Source: Cellulomonas soli (GTDB taxonomy: Bacteria; Actinomycetota; Actinomycetes; Actinomycetales; Cellulomonadaceae). Taken from it: a DNA stretch of 64,000 nucleotides. Of this stretch, positions 54,919-62,334 are shown in pieces (the stretch's first letter is position 1; every line of letters starts with the position of its first letter). The notes under the pieces were generated by a model, which did no database searches, was not told the origin of the DNA, and worked only from the letters and a program-made list of their open reading frames with translations. The stretch spans positions 2,480,001 through 2,544,000 of the forward strand of contig NZ_JACBZJ010000001.1 of NCBI RefSeq assembly GCF_013409305.1. The letters run 5' to 3'. The position numbers and the translations under genes are program-made.

Positions 54919-55521
54919 ATGTCCCTCGACTCCCCGCCGGTCGGGCGGCGCGAGCGCAACAAGCAGGCCAAGCTCGAGCGGATCATCGCCGCCGCCAGCG
55001 AGCTGTTCGCCGCCCACGGCGTCGACGACGTCACGACCCAGCAGATCGCCGAACGTGCCGACATCGGCACCGGCACCCTGTTCCTGTACGCCAAGACCAA
55101 GGGCGAGCTGCTCCTGCTCGTCCAGAACGCCGCCTACGCCGACGCCCTCGCCCGCGGCACCGCCGCCGCCGACGCCACCCCCGACGTCCTCGACGCCGTC
55201 ATGGCGATCGTCCGCCCCGTCGTGGAGTGCAACCGCACCCAGATCGACAACGGCCGCACCTACCTGCGCGAGATGGTCTTCGGCGACCCCGAGGAGCCCC
55301 GCCACCGCGAAGCCCTCGAGATCGTCGCCCAGACCGAGGAGGCCGTCGCCGCCGTGCTGCGCCGGGACACCCGCATCGGCGGCGACGACGCCGTGACGCT
55401 GGCTCGGGTCGTCTCCGCGGTGCAGTTCCTGACCATGGCGGCCAGCCTCAACGTCGGGGCCACGATCGAGGAGATCCTCCGGGACGTCCGGGGCCAGATC
55501 GCCGCGATCCTGCCGCACTGA
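54919..55521 (+). CDS. TetR-family repressor of the electrophile-response cluster
   Basis: This is a 200-residue TetR regulator. The helix-turn-helix is RIIAAASELFAAHGVDDVTT, then QQIAERADIGTGTLFLYAK. The ligand domain has one conserved Cys (VVECNRTQ), which could sense electrophiles as in NemR, though this is only a guess. The ATG follows GGAGGATCC. It probably binds the CTCA-N4-TGAG sites at 50802 and 54877, so it would control itself, the OYE gene and the quinone-reductase operon. Confidence 0.93.
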   Translation: MSLDSPPVGRRERNKQAKLERIIAAASELFAAHGVDDVTTQQIAERADIGTGTLFLYAKTKGELLLLVQNAAYADALARGTAAADATPDVLDAVMAIVRPVVECNRTQIDNGRTYLREMVFGDPEEPRHREALEIVAQTEEAVAAVLRRDTRIGGDDAVTLARVVSAVQFLTMAASLNVGATIEEILRDVRGQIAAILPH

Positions 55522-55713
55522 CCTCGCGTCGCGCGTGGGGCGCGTGGACGCGCGGGGCGTCCGACGTCCACCCATGCTGCGGCCCGGTACCCTGGACGCG
55601 CGCCGACGACCGCCACAAGGCTGTCGCCGACGCCGCACGGATCCGCACGAGCCCATGACCAGCCCGCCGCCGTTCGGCAGCGGGCTGCCGACTGGGACTC
55701 CAGCCGGACCCGC

Positions 55714-55786
55714 GCGCCTGTAGCTCAGGGGATAGAGCACCGCTCTCCTAAAGCGGGTGTCGGCAGTTCGAATCTGCCCAGGCGCA
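55714..55786 (+). tRNA. tRNA-Arg (anticodon CCU)
   Basis: This is a complete 73-base cloverleaf: acceptor GCGCCTG/CAGGCGC, D arm GCTC-AGGGGATA-GAGC, anticodon stem CCGCT/AGCGG with loop CTCCTAA (anticodon CCT), T arm GGCAG-TTCGAAT-CTGCC and discriminator A. CCA is not encoded. It reads AGG. Its 3' end is the attachment site of the island that follows. Confidence 0.97.
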
Positions 55787-55789
55787 CAG
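55755..55789 (+). repeat. attL: 3' end of tRNA-Arg(CCU)
   Basis: This 35-base segment recurs at 62115-62149 with one mismatch (position 55772, A against G). It covers the end of the anticodon arm, the variable and T arms and the acceptor 3' strand. Confidence 0.88.
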
Positions 55790-55999
55790 GGTGTTGTTGC
55801 AGGTCAGGGGCGGTATGGGCGCCCCTGCCGCGGTGCGGCGGTGTCCGATCTGCCAGGCATTGGTCAGTGTGTGGTCAGTGACTTGTCTCAGGACGTGGAC
55901 GGCCTGTCAAGGACGTGGACGGACGCCGGCGGACAAGGGTGAGTCGAGCACGTGCGCAGGCGCCGCCGCCCTCGCCGTCTCCTCCGTCACTGCGCAGAG

Positions 56000-56974
56000 T
56001 CAAGGGTCGGTTGGACGACTTCGCATGCCCTCGCAGTAAGTCATGCATGCATGGTGGCGCACCTTCTCATCGGGGCTAGGGGTGCGGCCAAGCGCTTGGA
56101 CCAACTCCTCAACGGGGATTTCACGGGCCGTGATCCTCGCCAGTGGGTCTCGTGGACGTGAAACGAAGCTCACTTCTCGCAAGGTTCCCTCACTGACGTA
56201 GGCGGACGCCTCAAAGCGATACGTCCGGCCGTGCTCGTGGTCGCAGCCGTCTCCGCAGACCGAGCACTTGCCGTCATTTCCCCGAAGGACTTCGATCCAA
56301 TAGCTCTCGCCGTTCAGGTGCTCACACTCGGAAGCGTCTTCGTGGCAGATGCTGCATCGCGCAACTGCCGTGAAGCCCGCGGAGTTGCCGAGCGGGACAT
56401 GAGCCAGCGATGTCTCGCATTTTTCGAACCAAATGCCGTCCTCGTGTTCGAGCCAGCATCCAAACAGGCCCCCTGTAAGGGCGCCTATCTCGTGCAAGAG
56501 GCTGTGAGCATCGTCACGGAGTTCTCGGACCTGACGAGCGGCGTGCTCTGATGTCGCGTACTCGTCGATGTCAATCACCAGGTCCGAGAACCAATGTAGA
56601 GCGCCCGACGCCGACTTAAGAGCGCTGCGGAGCTCTGCCTCGGCCTCGGTGAGTGCACGATCAAGAGGCTGTGCCGCCCATTGCGCACGCGCGGCGTGTA
56701 GCGCTGCCGAGATTTCAAGCCATTGAATGATCCTCCTGCGATCTGCACCCGCCAATAGCCAGGCCGGAAGCGGTCTCTCTAGGCCGATGAGAGTTGGAGC
56801 CCCTGCGAGGAGCTCCGGTGCGGCGGCAGCCAGTATCCGCAGCCCTCGGCTTCGAGAGACCCTCGCTCGCCTGAGCGACGCCTCGCCCTCGGTGAGGCAG
56901 TGGTGCGCTCGTGCGGGGCCGGACGGAGGTGGTAGCGCGACGCCGGTACGGATAATGAGCGCTTGGATCCGCAA
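56000..56974 (-). CDS. Island protein with two Cys-rich, zinc-finger-like knuckles
   Basis: I do not recognise this 324-residue protein. It starts at a TTG (56974), eight bases after AGGAAGG and four bases after the stop of the preceding gene, so it is translationally coupled. The N-terminal two thirds are helical and soluble (IIQWLEISAALHAARAQWAA; LTEAEAELRSALKSASGALH). Two similar knuckles follow: CSICHEDASECEHLNGES and CSVCGDGCDHEHGRTYRFEA, each CxxC-(3 to 6)-C-x-H then Gly-x-x-Tyr, likely Zn sites. It has no signal peptide or membrane helix. It is the third gene of the minus-strand cargo. Codon use is less GC-biased than the host's. Confidence 0.7.
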   Translation of the reverse strand: MRIQALIIRTGVALPPPSGPARAHHCLTEGEASLRRARVSRSRGLRILAAAAPELLAGAPTLIGLERPLPAWLLAGADRRRIIQWLEISAALHAARAQWAAQPLDRALTEAEAELRSALKSASGALHWFSDLVIDIDEYATSEHAARQVRELRDDAHSLLHEIGALTGGLFGCWLEHEDGIWFEKCETSLAHVPLGNSAGFTAVARCSICHEDASECEHLNGESYWIEVLRGNDGKCSVCGDGCDHEHGRTYRFEASAYVSEGTLREVSFVSRPRDPLARITAREIPVEELVQALGRTPSPDEKVRHHACMTYCEGMRSRPTDP

Positions 56975-56978
56975 CGGT

Positions 56979-57521
56979 TCAGCCTTCCTCGCCGCGCTCG
57001 ATTTCTTGCCTCAGTTCAGCCGCCGTTGTCGCCGGGTCTAGGGAGGGCGCGAGTACGGCGATGATTTGCTCGACGACTCGATCGCCGCGTGCCTCGACGT
57101 GAAGCCCTTCGATCTCAAGCGCGCCGTCATGGCGCCGAAGTCGGCGGATGTCGATGGTGAGACTTGCTGCCGCGGGCTCCTGTACGAGTCCGCGCTGCAC
57201 AGCCCTACGCAGCATCAACAGTGCATACTTCGCCACCGCAATAGCGCCCTCCGCGCCGAGTTCAGCGAGCGTCGAGACCGCAAGAGCGAGCAGGAAGCCG
57301 GAACTGTGCTCCCCGAGCAGCCTCCGCTGCCCCGGCGGATCAAGGTAATCGGCTTCGATACCGGCTGCCCGAAGCAGCTTCTTCGCCTCGATGTCGAGGT
57401 CTGAGTAGAACGCTCCCTCTTCCCGCGTCAATGACGGGAGGATTACTAGCGTCGGAAGAGGTCCAGCCTCTGCGAGGCGCCTCAGTTTGTCATCAGAGCG
57501 AGCGAACGTGGGCGGCGGCAT
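56979..57521 (-). CDS. Island protein of unknown function, 180 residues
   Basis: I do not recognise this protein. The ATG at 57521 follows GGGAGG by about seven bases. It begins with a basic/Pro segment and has a strand-helix region (LPTLVILPSLTREEGAFYSD), a hydrophobic helix (SSGFLLALAVSTLAELGAEG), and a C-terminal alpha/beta part (LTIDIRRLRRHDGALEIEGL, then EARGDRVVEQIIAVLA). The size and architecture could suit an effector-associated or antitoxin-like partner, but no motif supports a call. It lies 115 bases after the PIN-like gene and four bases before the Cys-rich gene on the same strand. Confidence 0.65.
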   Translation of the reverse strand: MPPPTFARSDDKLRRLAEAGPLPTLVILPSLTREEGAFYSDLDIEAKKLLRAAGIEADYLDPPGQRRLLGEHSSGFLLALAVSTLAELGAEGAIAVAKYALLMLRRAVQRGLVQEPAAASLTIDIRRLRRHDGALEIEGLHVEARGDRVVEQIIAVLAPSLDPATTAAELRQEIERGEEG

Positions 57522-57636
57522 CGCTGTCCTCCCTCGAGCGGGCATTGTGGTCGGGACCAGAGTAGTGCTGCTTTCGGCGGAGCGTGCGGATCGGAAGCGG
57601 AGATGGCGGTGGTTCGTGCAGGGATCCGCGAGGGAT

Positions 57637-58824
57637 TCACGCGAGAAGGTGTTGAAGGTCGGCCAAAGCGTCCTCGGCGCGGTAGTGCAGTTTCGCCCCG
57701 CTCGGGACTAGCGGGTCAACGCGCCGCAAGTAGTTGATTGTCTTCCGCTCGCCAAGGACAAGATCGAGATAGGCCCCGGAGTAGCTAAGATAAAACCAGT
57801 CGTTGAGATCATTCGCCTCCCACTTCTCGGTCGCGTTGGCAATGCGCAAGTGAAGCGTCTCTCGCAACCGACTTAAGCCAGGGGTGGCCGCGATGTCGCG
57901 TTCCGCACTCTCGGTGAGCCATCTGCTGAAATCGCCGGGGGTTAGCCCAGCTTCCTTCGCGGCCGCGGGGAGGTCGTGACCGAGGTCTGAGATGAACCTA
58001 ACGCGCGTCAGGTCACGTATGCGCGCTCTCGCCTTCGCGTTACCGGGGATGGCGGTCGCAAGGGGAAGGAAGGATTGAGACCACTGATGCGCCAGGTCCT
58101 GACCGCCGTTCGGGGTCGGAACCGGGTCGAGTAGCAGTTCTACAAGGACTGCCGCCCATACCTGGCGCTCGATCAGCCCAGACATCTCAGAGCCGAGTTC
58201 CGGAGCGAATGGCGCGGGTCGCTCCATATCGAGGGCGGCCTGTGGCGCAAGCGTGACCACGTCGCTGACGACGAGCGGTTCTCCGCCAAACAGTGCGCGC
58301 AGCTCAGCCCTTCGCAGTGCGAGCACGGAGCGCACCTGCCAGCCACGTGAGTATCGGAGCATGGTTGCTGCGAGGTCGAGTCTTGAGGCCCCCCCTCGTT
58401 TCGACGTTTCTACGAGGTGTGCTGCAGAGATCGGAACTATGACCTGTTCGCTTTCGACTGCCGTCGCCAACGTTCCAAAGAACTGACGTTGGGCAGGGGT
58501 CACGCGGTTGGGCTCCTTCTCCCACCGAGCGAAATGGATCCAGTCCCGTTGGTCGAGGTACACCGTGGGCGCATCGCACTTAGTGGACAAAGTCCCGAGG
58601 TTCATCGTCAAGGTGCGGCCGGACGCCTTGAACACGATCCGAGATTGTTTCGGAAAGAACGTGGAGCTCGTTACGGCGGCTCCCCGGTTTGTAGGTAGCG
58701 CGACGGTGGCCGTGGCAACCATCAAGTCGTCGCGCACGAACGTCGCGGTGCCGGTCTGGTAGTCGATCGCTATGGAGAGGAGTCGGCTGAGAGGATGTGC
58801 CCTGGTCAACTCGAAATCGCTCAT
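57637..58824 (-). CDS. PIN-like nuclease-fold candidate on island
   Basis: This 395-residue product starts at the ATG at 58824; a GTG at 58854 is an alternative. The N-terminal 85 residues are strand-rich and unassigned. From about residue 93 the pattern fits a PIN-like RNase: VYLDQRDWIHFARWEKEP (first acid), VIVPISAAHLVETSKRG (second acid), and, near the end, NDLNDWFYLSYSGAYLDLVLG then ERKTINYLRR (third and fourth acids). The long helical insert between them is unusual for free-standing PIN toxins of about 130 residues. PIN proteins cut RNA and are common toxins or defence effectors. The assignment is from motif spacing only. Confidence 0.6.
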   Translation of the reverse strand: MSDFELTRAHPLSRLLSIAIDYQTGTATFVRDDLMVATATVALPTNRGAAVTSSTFFPKQSRIVFKASGRTLTMNLGTLSTKCDAPTVYLDQRDWIHFARWEKEPNRVTPAQRQFFGTLATAVESEQVIVPISAAHLVETSKRGGASRLDLAATMLRYSRGWQVRSVLALRRAELRALFGGEPLVVSDVVTLAPQAALDMERPAPFAPELGSEMSGLIERQVWAAVLVELLLDPVPTPNGGQDLAHQWSQSFLPLATAIPGNAKARARIRDLTRVRFISDLGHDLPAAAKEAGLTPGDFSRWLTESAERDIAATPGLSRLRETLHLRIANATEKWEANDLNDWFYLSYSGAYLDLVLGERKTINYLRRVDPLVPSGAKLHYRAEDALADLQHLLA

Positions 58825-59124
58825 ACGGTCCCGTCCGGTCAAGGTGGCAGGCACTGGGAGGGTCGCACAACTTGAGCCGCCGTGAGCGGGCGTGTGCCTT
58901 CCGCGAACATCGGGCTGAAGACGCTCGGTGCAACTCCTCGCGTCTGCTGATCAGGACGTGGCTCGCGTCTGATCGGCGGCGGGCCATCCGGCGAACGTGC
59001 TCGGGCACCGCCAGACGACGTGTGTGCTCGCCACCGAAGGCACTTTGGCCCACGTACAGACCAAGTGGACGCGGTTGCAGTAGCGTCCGAAGGACATTTG
59101 GCATGGCCGAGCGGGTCGGGCGTC
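58825..59124. other. 300-base gap between cargo and integrase
   Basis: I see no convincing gene here. The gap contains two related 14-15-base strings, CGAAGGCACTTTGGC (59035-59049) and CGAAGGACATTTGGC (59088-59102), 53 bases apart, which might be recombinase arm sites or a diverged repeat. Promoters for the minus-strand cargo should lie at its left end. Confidence 0.4.
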
Positions 59125-60257
59125 TCATCCGAGCGGCTCATGCGGCAGAGCCCCGATCGACCGCGGTGCCTGCATCAGCGGGATCACCGGCAGCCGCTCC
59201 ATCGCCTGCCACGTCGCCTCGCTGAACAGGTGCCCGTACAGGTCCATCGTCATGGTCGCGGTGGAGTGCCCAAGGATGACCTGCACGGCCTTCACGTCCG
59301 CCCCGGCCGCGATCAGCAGCGACGCCGCGGTGTGCCGCAGGTCGTGGATCGTCGTCCCCTCCACGCCCGCCCGCCGCGTGGCCTCCATCCATCCCGACCG
59401 CGCCCGGAAGTTGGTGTTCGTCCACACGCCCCTGTCGGGCTCGGGAACAGGTACGCACCCGGGTCGGCGCCAGCGACCCGCGTGCGCACGTACTCGTCCA
59501 GGGCCGCTGGCACGGGCACGGTCCGCGTCTGGTGGGTCTTCGTCGGCCCGAACACCGCCCCGCTCGTCTTCTTGGACTGTGTCGCCGCCCGGTGTACGCG
59601 CACGCCGAGCCCGTGCGGGGTCTGCACGAGTCGTCAACCCGCAGCGCGGCCATCTCCGAGAATCGGCACCCGGTCGTGCCTAGGAACAGCACGACCGGCT
59701 GGCACAGCGGCGGCACCGCCATCACGAGCCGGCCAAGCTGCTCGGGCCGCAGCCAGTGCGGCTCTCGCTTGGTTCCCCCGCGGGGCAGCGCCACCATCCG
59801 CGCGACGTTCACCGAGAGCCGCCGGTCGCGGATCGCGTAGTCGAACACCAGCCGGATCATCGACAGCGCCCGGTGTCGCGTCGCCGTCGCCAACCCCCGC
59901 GCCGTCAGCGCGGACATCACCCGCTCGACCTCGGCCGCCGAGATCCCGGAGATCGGGTGCGCCCCGGTCTCGGGATCACGTACTTGTCCAGCAGGAACCG
60001 CGTGGTCTCCTGGCTGCGCACCGCCAGGTGACCACGCGAGGCCTGCCCCTCCTCAGCCAGCGCCGCGAACGTCATCCGTCCGCGCGCCGGGTCGATCCAC
60101 GAGTCCGCGTCCAGCTTCGCGAGTTGGTCGGCCTCCCAGCGCTTGGCGTCGACCCCCGGCGCCCGAACGACCGCAGCGCGATGACCCGGCCCTCGAAGAA
60201 CACCCCCGCGCGCCAGGTCACGTTGCCCGTCGGGTGCGCCCGCCTGGTGACGGACAT
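59125..60257 (-). pseudogene. Tyrosine-recombinase integrase, broken by several frameshifts
   Basis: Reading from the ATG at 60257, the integrase is recovered by changing frame: N-terminal arm-binding part (SVTRRAHPTGNVTWRAGVFF), shift in a C-run near 60155, AEEGQASRGHLAVRSQETTR, shift near 59970, core and catalytic part (RVMSALTARGLATATRHRAL; LGTTGCRFSEMAALRVDD with the first Arg), shift near 59630, VHRAATQSKKTSGAVFGPTK, shift near 59445, and the C-terminal TIHDLRHTAASLLI, LGHSTATMTMDLYGHLF with Arg, His and the Tyr nucleophile. All catalytic residues survive, so the decay is recent or some shifts are sequencing errors. It integrated the island into tRNA-Arg. Confidence 0.85.
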
Positions 60258-60385
60258 CAGCGCCGCTTGACCGGCATCGTCGGCTCGCGCTCGACCCACG
60301 CCGCCGGGAGGAGGATCACCGTGCCGAGGCGCCGGTACGGGATCTGCTCGTGCTCGACCAGGTGGTAGAGCGTGAGTCTGGCGCT
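60257..60385 (-). pseudogene. 3' remnant of an excisionase (Xis-like HTH) gene
   Basis: The frame ending at 60257, whose stop overlaps the integrase ATG, reads LTLYHLVEHEQIPYRRLG then TVILLPAAWVEREPTMP, the second half of an HTH_17/excisionase domain. The upstream half is replaced by unrelated sequence near 60385, next to the toxin-antitoxin promoter. Insertion of that pair probably truncated it. Confidence 0.6.
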
Positions 60386-60435
60386 AAGTGGGCGGACGCC
60401 GGTCACAAGGATGCCGACATCGGTTCCGGAGCCGG

Positions 60436-60441
60436 TACCCT
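60436..60441 (+). promoter_or_regulatory. -10 box of a leaderless promoter for the HTH/NTase pair
   Basis: TACCCT (TAnnnT) is followed seven bases later by the ATG at 60449, with CCGACA at 60414-60419 as a possible -35 (16-base spacer). No ribosome site precedes the ATG, so a leaderless mRNA is expected. Confidence 0.5.
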
Positions 60442-60448
60442 TGTGGCT

Positions 60449-61078
60449 ATGGAGATCGGCGTCGCGCAGGCAGCCGAGGTGCTTGGCGTCTCGGCCCGTC
60501 ACGTCCGTGATCTGATCGCCGACCACCGGGTGGCCGCGCGTCAGGTCGCAGGTCGCTGGCTCGTGGACGAGGCGTCGCTGCCCAGTGCGCCGCGACGCAG
60601 CCGTCCGATGTCGGCGGCCAACGCATGGCGCCTCGTGGACGAGAGCCGTGTCTCCTCGGCCAAGCAGGCCTACCTACGGCGGCAGGCCCTGGACCGTCTG
60701 GCTCACGACCGTGAACCCGAGCGGCTGCTGGCGTCCTGGGTTGCCTCGCGTGCTCGGCGGATGACCTACTCCTCGCGCAAGCCTGAGCCGCTCCTCGAAG
60801 ACCCGGCTTTCGTCCCGTCGGGCCTGTCCGACCCGCGCGCCAAGATTGCGTCCGGAGCACTCATCGAGGGTTACGTGAAGGAGGCAGAACTGTCCCGGGT
60901 GCGCCGCGCCCATCTGCTCGTTCCCCACGTGTCTGGCGGCAACGTCGTGCTGCACGTCGCCGACGATCTGCCGCCGAGCCCCGTGCCGCTGCTGCTGCTC
61001 GCGGCCGACCTGGTCGAGCACGACGAGCCGCGTGAGATCGCCCGCGCCCGCGAACTGATCCGCGACGAGCTCCGGTGA
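60449..61078 (+). CDS. HTH protein, candidate antitoxin of nucleotidyltransferase pair
   Basis: This is a 209-residue protein. The N-terminal 55 residues are an excisionase-type helix-turn-helix (IGVAQAAEVLGVSARHVRDL, then VAARQVAGRWLVDEASL). The rest is helical and basic in the middle (SSAKQAYLRRQALDRLAHDR), then LSRVRRAHLLVPHVSGGNVV. The stop overlaps the following nucleotidyltransferase gene by four bases (ATGA). The layout matches AbiEi/AbiEii- and MenA/MenT-like toxin-antitoxin operons, in which the first gene is a DNA-binding antitoxin. Homology to a named antitoxin family is not shown. Confidence 0.7.
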   Translation: MEIGVAQAAEVLGVSARHVRDLIADHRVAARQVAGRWLVDEASLPSAPRRSRPMSAANAWRLVDESRVSSAKQAYLRRQALDRLAHDREPERLLASWVASRARRMTYSSRKPEPLLEDPAFVPSGLSDPRAKIASGALIEGYVKEAELSRVRRAHLLVPHVSGGNVVLHVADDLPPSPVPLLLLAADLVEHDEPREIARARELIRDELR

Positions 61079-61809
61079 GCGCCGTCGTCGTCCTTCCCGC
61101 GATGAGCCGAGGCCAGCGTGACGGCTGGTGCGCGCTGCTCGACCTGCACGACGTCATGTCGACGGGCTGGACCCTCGTCGGGGGCCAGATGGTGCATCTG
61201 TGGTGCGCCGAGCGTGGAGTGGCGCCCGCCCGCCCCACCGACGACCTCGACGCCGTGCTTGACGTGCGGGCGAATCCTGCGGCGCTGATGGAGTTCACGA
61301 CCGCCCTGACGGGTATGGGCTTCGCGCCGGACGGTGAGACCTGGAACGGGCACCAGCATCGCTGGGTCCGCGATGAGGCGCAGATCGATGTCCTGATCCC
61401 GCGCTGGCTCGGGGCGCGTGCCGCCAACGGCAAGGGCGCCGGTGGACGCACCACTCTGGAGACGCCAGGAGCCCAGCAGGCACTCGACCGCACCGAGGAG
61501 ATCGCCGTCGATGTCGGGGGGCGGCTCGGGATCGTTCGTCGCCCCAGTCTGCTCGGAGCCCTGGTCGCCAAGGACGCCGCGCACACCGTCGTGCTCGACA
61601 AGGCCCGGCGTCGGCATCTGACCGACTTCCTCGTGCTCACCACGATGATCGAGCCACAGGACCGATTGGAGGATGCGAGCGCCCGCGACCGGACCTACCT
61701 GGAGTCGATGCTCGGTGCGCTCGTGCGCGACGGGCGTGCGGTGGCCTCCGTTGAGGGCGCTGCAACGGGTGTTTCTACGCTTCGTCTCGCCCTTGGCCTG
61801 GAGGACTGA
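61075..61809 (+). CDS. Nucleotidyltransferase-fold protein, candidate toxin
   Basis: This is a 244-residue protein with the AbiEii-type nucleotidyltransferase pattern: helix, then WTLVGGQMVHLWCAERG, the acidic pair in RPTDDLDAVLDVRA (DxD-like), a third acid in EAQIDVLIPRWLG, and a C-terminal helical part with VAKDAAHTVVLDKARRRHL where AbiEii-like enzymes carry a conserved Lys. Relatives modify tRNA or proteins with nucleotides and act as toxins or abortive-infection effectors. It is coupled to the HTH gene by ATGA. Toxicity is inferred. The pair lies between the excisionase remnant and attR. Confidence 0.75.
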   Translation: MSAVVVLPAMSRGQRDGWCALLDLHDVMSTGWTLVGGQMVHLWCAERGVAPARPTDDLDAVLDVRANPAALMEFTTALTGMGFAPDGETWNGHQHRWVRDEAQIDVLIPRWLGARAANGKGAGGRTTLETPGAQQALDRTEEIAVDVGGRLGIVRRPSLLGALVAKDAAHTVVLDKARRRHLTDFLVLTTMIEPQDRLEDASARDRTYLESMLGALVRDGRAVASVEGAATGVSTLRLALGLED

Positions 61810-62114
61810 AGGGACCTCTCCACCTGTCCGCGAAGCGAGTGCCTCGGGCGTGTGGCGCTCCTCCCGGCACCAGCAGGCCGAGCCGCGGGCGACTGCTGGG
61901 CCTGCGGGTCGTCGGCGGTGAGCGCCCGACCCGGCCATCACGCCTGTCGCGGCCGTGGACGTGGGCGCCGCCCGCGTAGGATGTGCTCGCACCGAGCGCA
62001 CCAGTGGCGTCACCGGGATCAGCCGGCGCTCGGGTGCGAGGGGTTCTGGTGCAGCGCCTGATCGGCTGGCGCGGTGCGGGGTCGTGACAACCTTGTCCGT
62101 GCCACGCCCTCAGT

Positions 62115-62149
62115 GGGTGTCGGCAGTTCGAGTCTGCCCAGGCGCACAG
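62115..62149 (+). repeat. attR: second copy of the tRNA-Arg 3' end
   Basis: It is a direct repeat of 55755-55789 with one change. The 5' half of the tRNA is absent, so this is not a gene. The 525 bases between 61810 and 62334 hold this site and no gene I can support. Confidence 0.88.
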
Positions 62150-62334
62150 CGTGTGTCAGCAGGTCAGCGCGTTGTCAGCGCGACCACCGCCGCTGACGTG
62201 GGTCGTAGGCGGCTCGCCCGGTCGGCCTGTGGTCGGCGGCGTGCCCGTCGGGGCGGCCCGTGAGGGCGCGTGGCCGCTGGCGTGGACGCGGAGGCTTCGT
62301 GGGCGCATGTGTCGCCTGCGGCGAAGGAGGAGAT

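Larger units (their letters stand above)
55755..62149. mobile_element. Integrative genomic island at tRNA-Arg(CCU), 6.4 kb, probably immobile
   Basis: The span is bounded by a 35-base direct repeat whose left copy completes the tRNA gene. It contains a frameshifted tyrosine integrase, an excisionase remnant, an HTH/nucleotidyltransferase pair and three unknown minus-strand genes with visibly lower GC than the flanks. All are hallmarks of a tRNA-targeted island. With the integrase broken it cannot excise by itself. Confidence 0.85.

Noticed and set aside
62101..62150. Second tRNA gene
   Set aside because: Only the 3' part of tRNA-Arg is present; the acceptor 5' strand, D arm and anticodon are missing. 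It is the attR copy.
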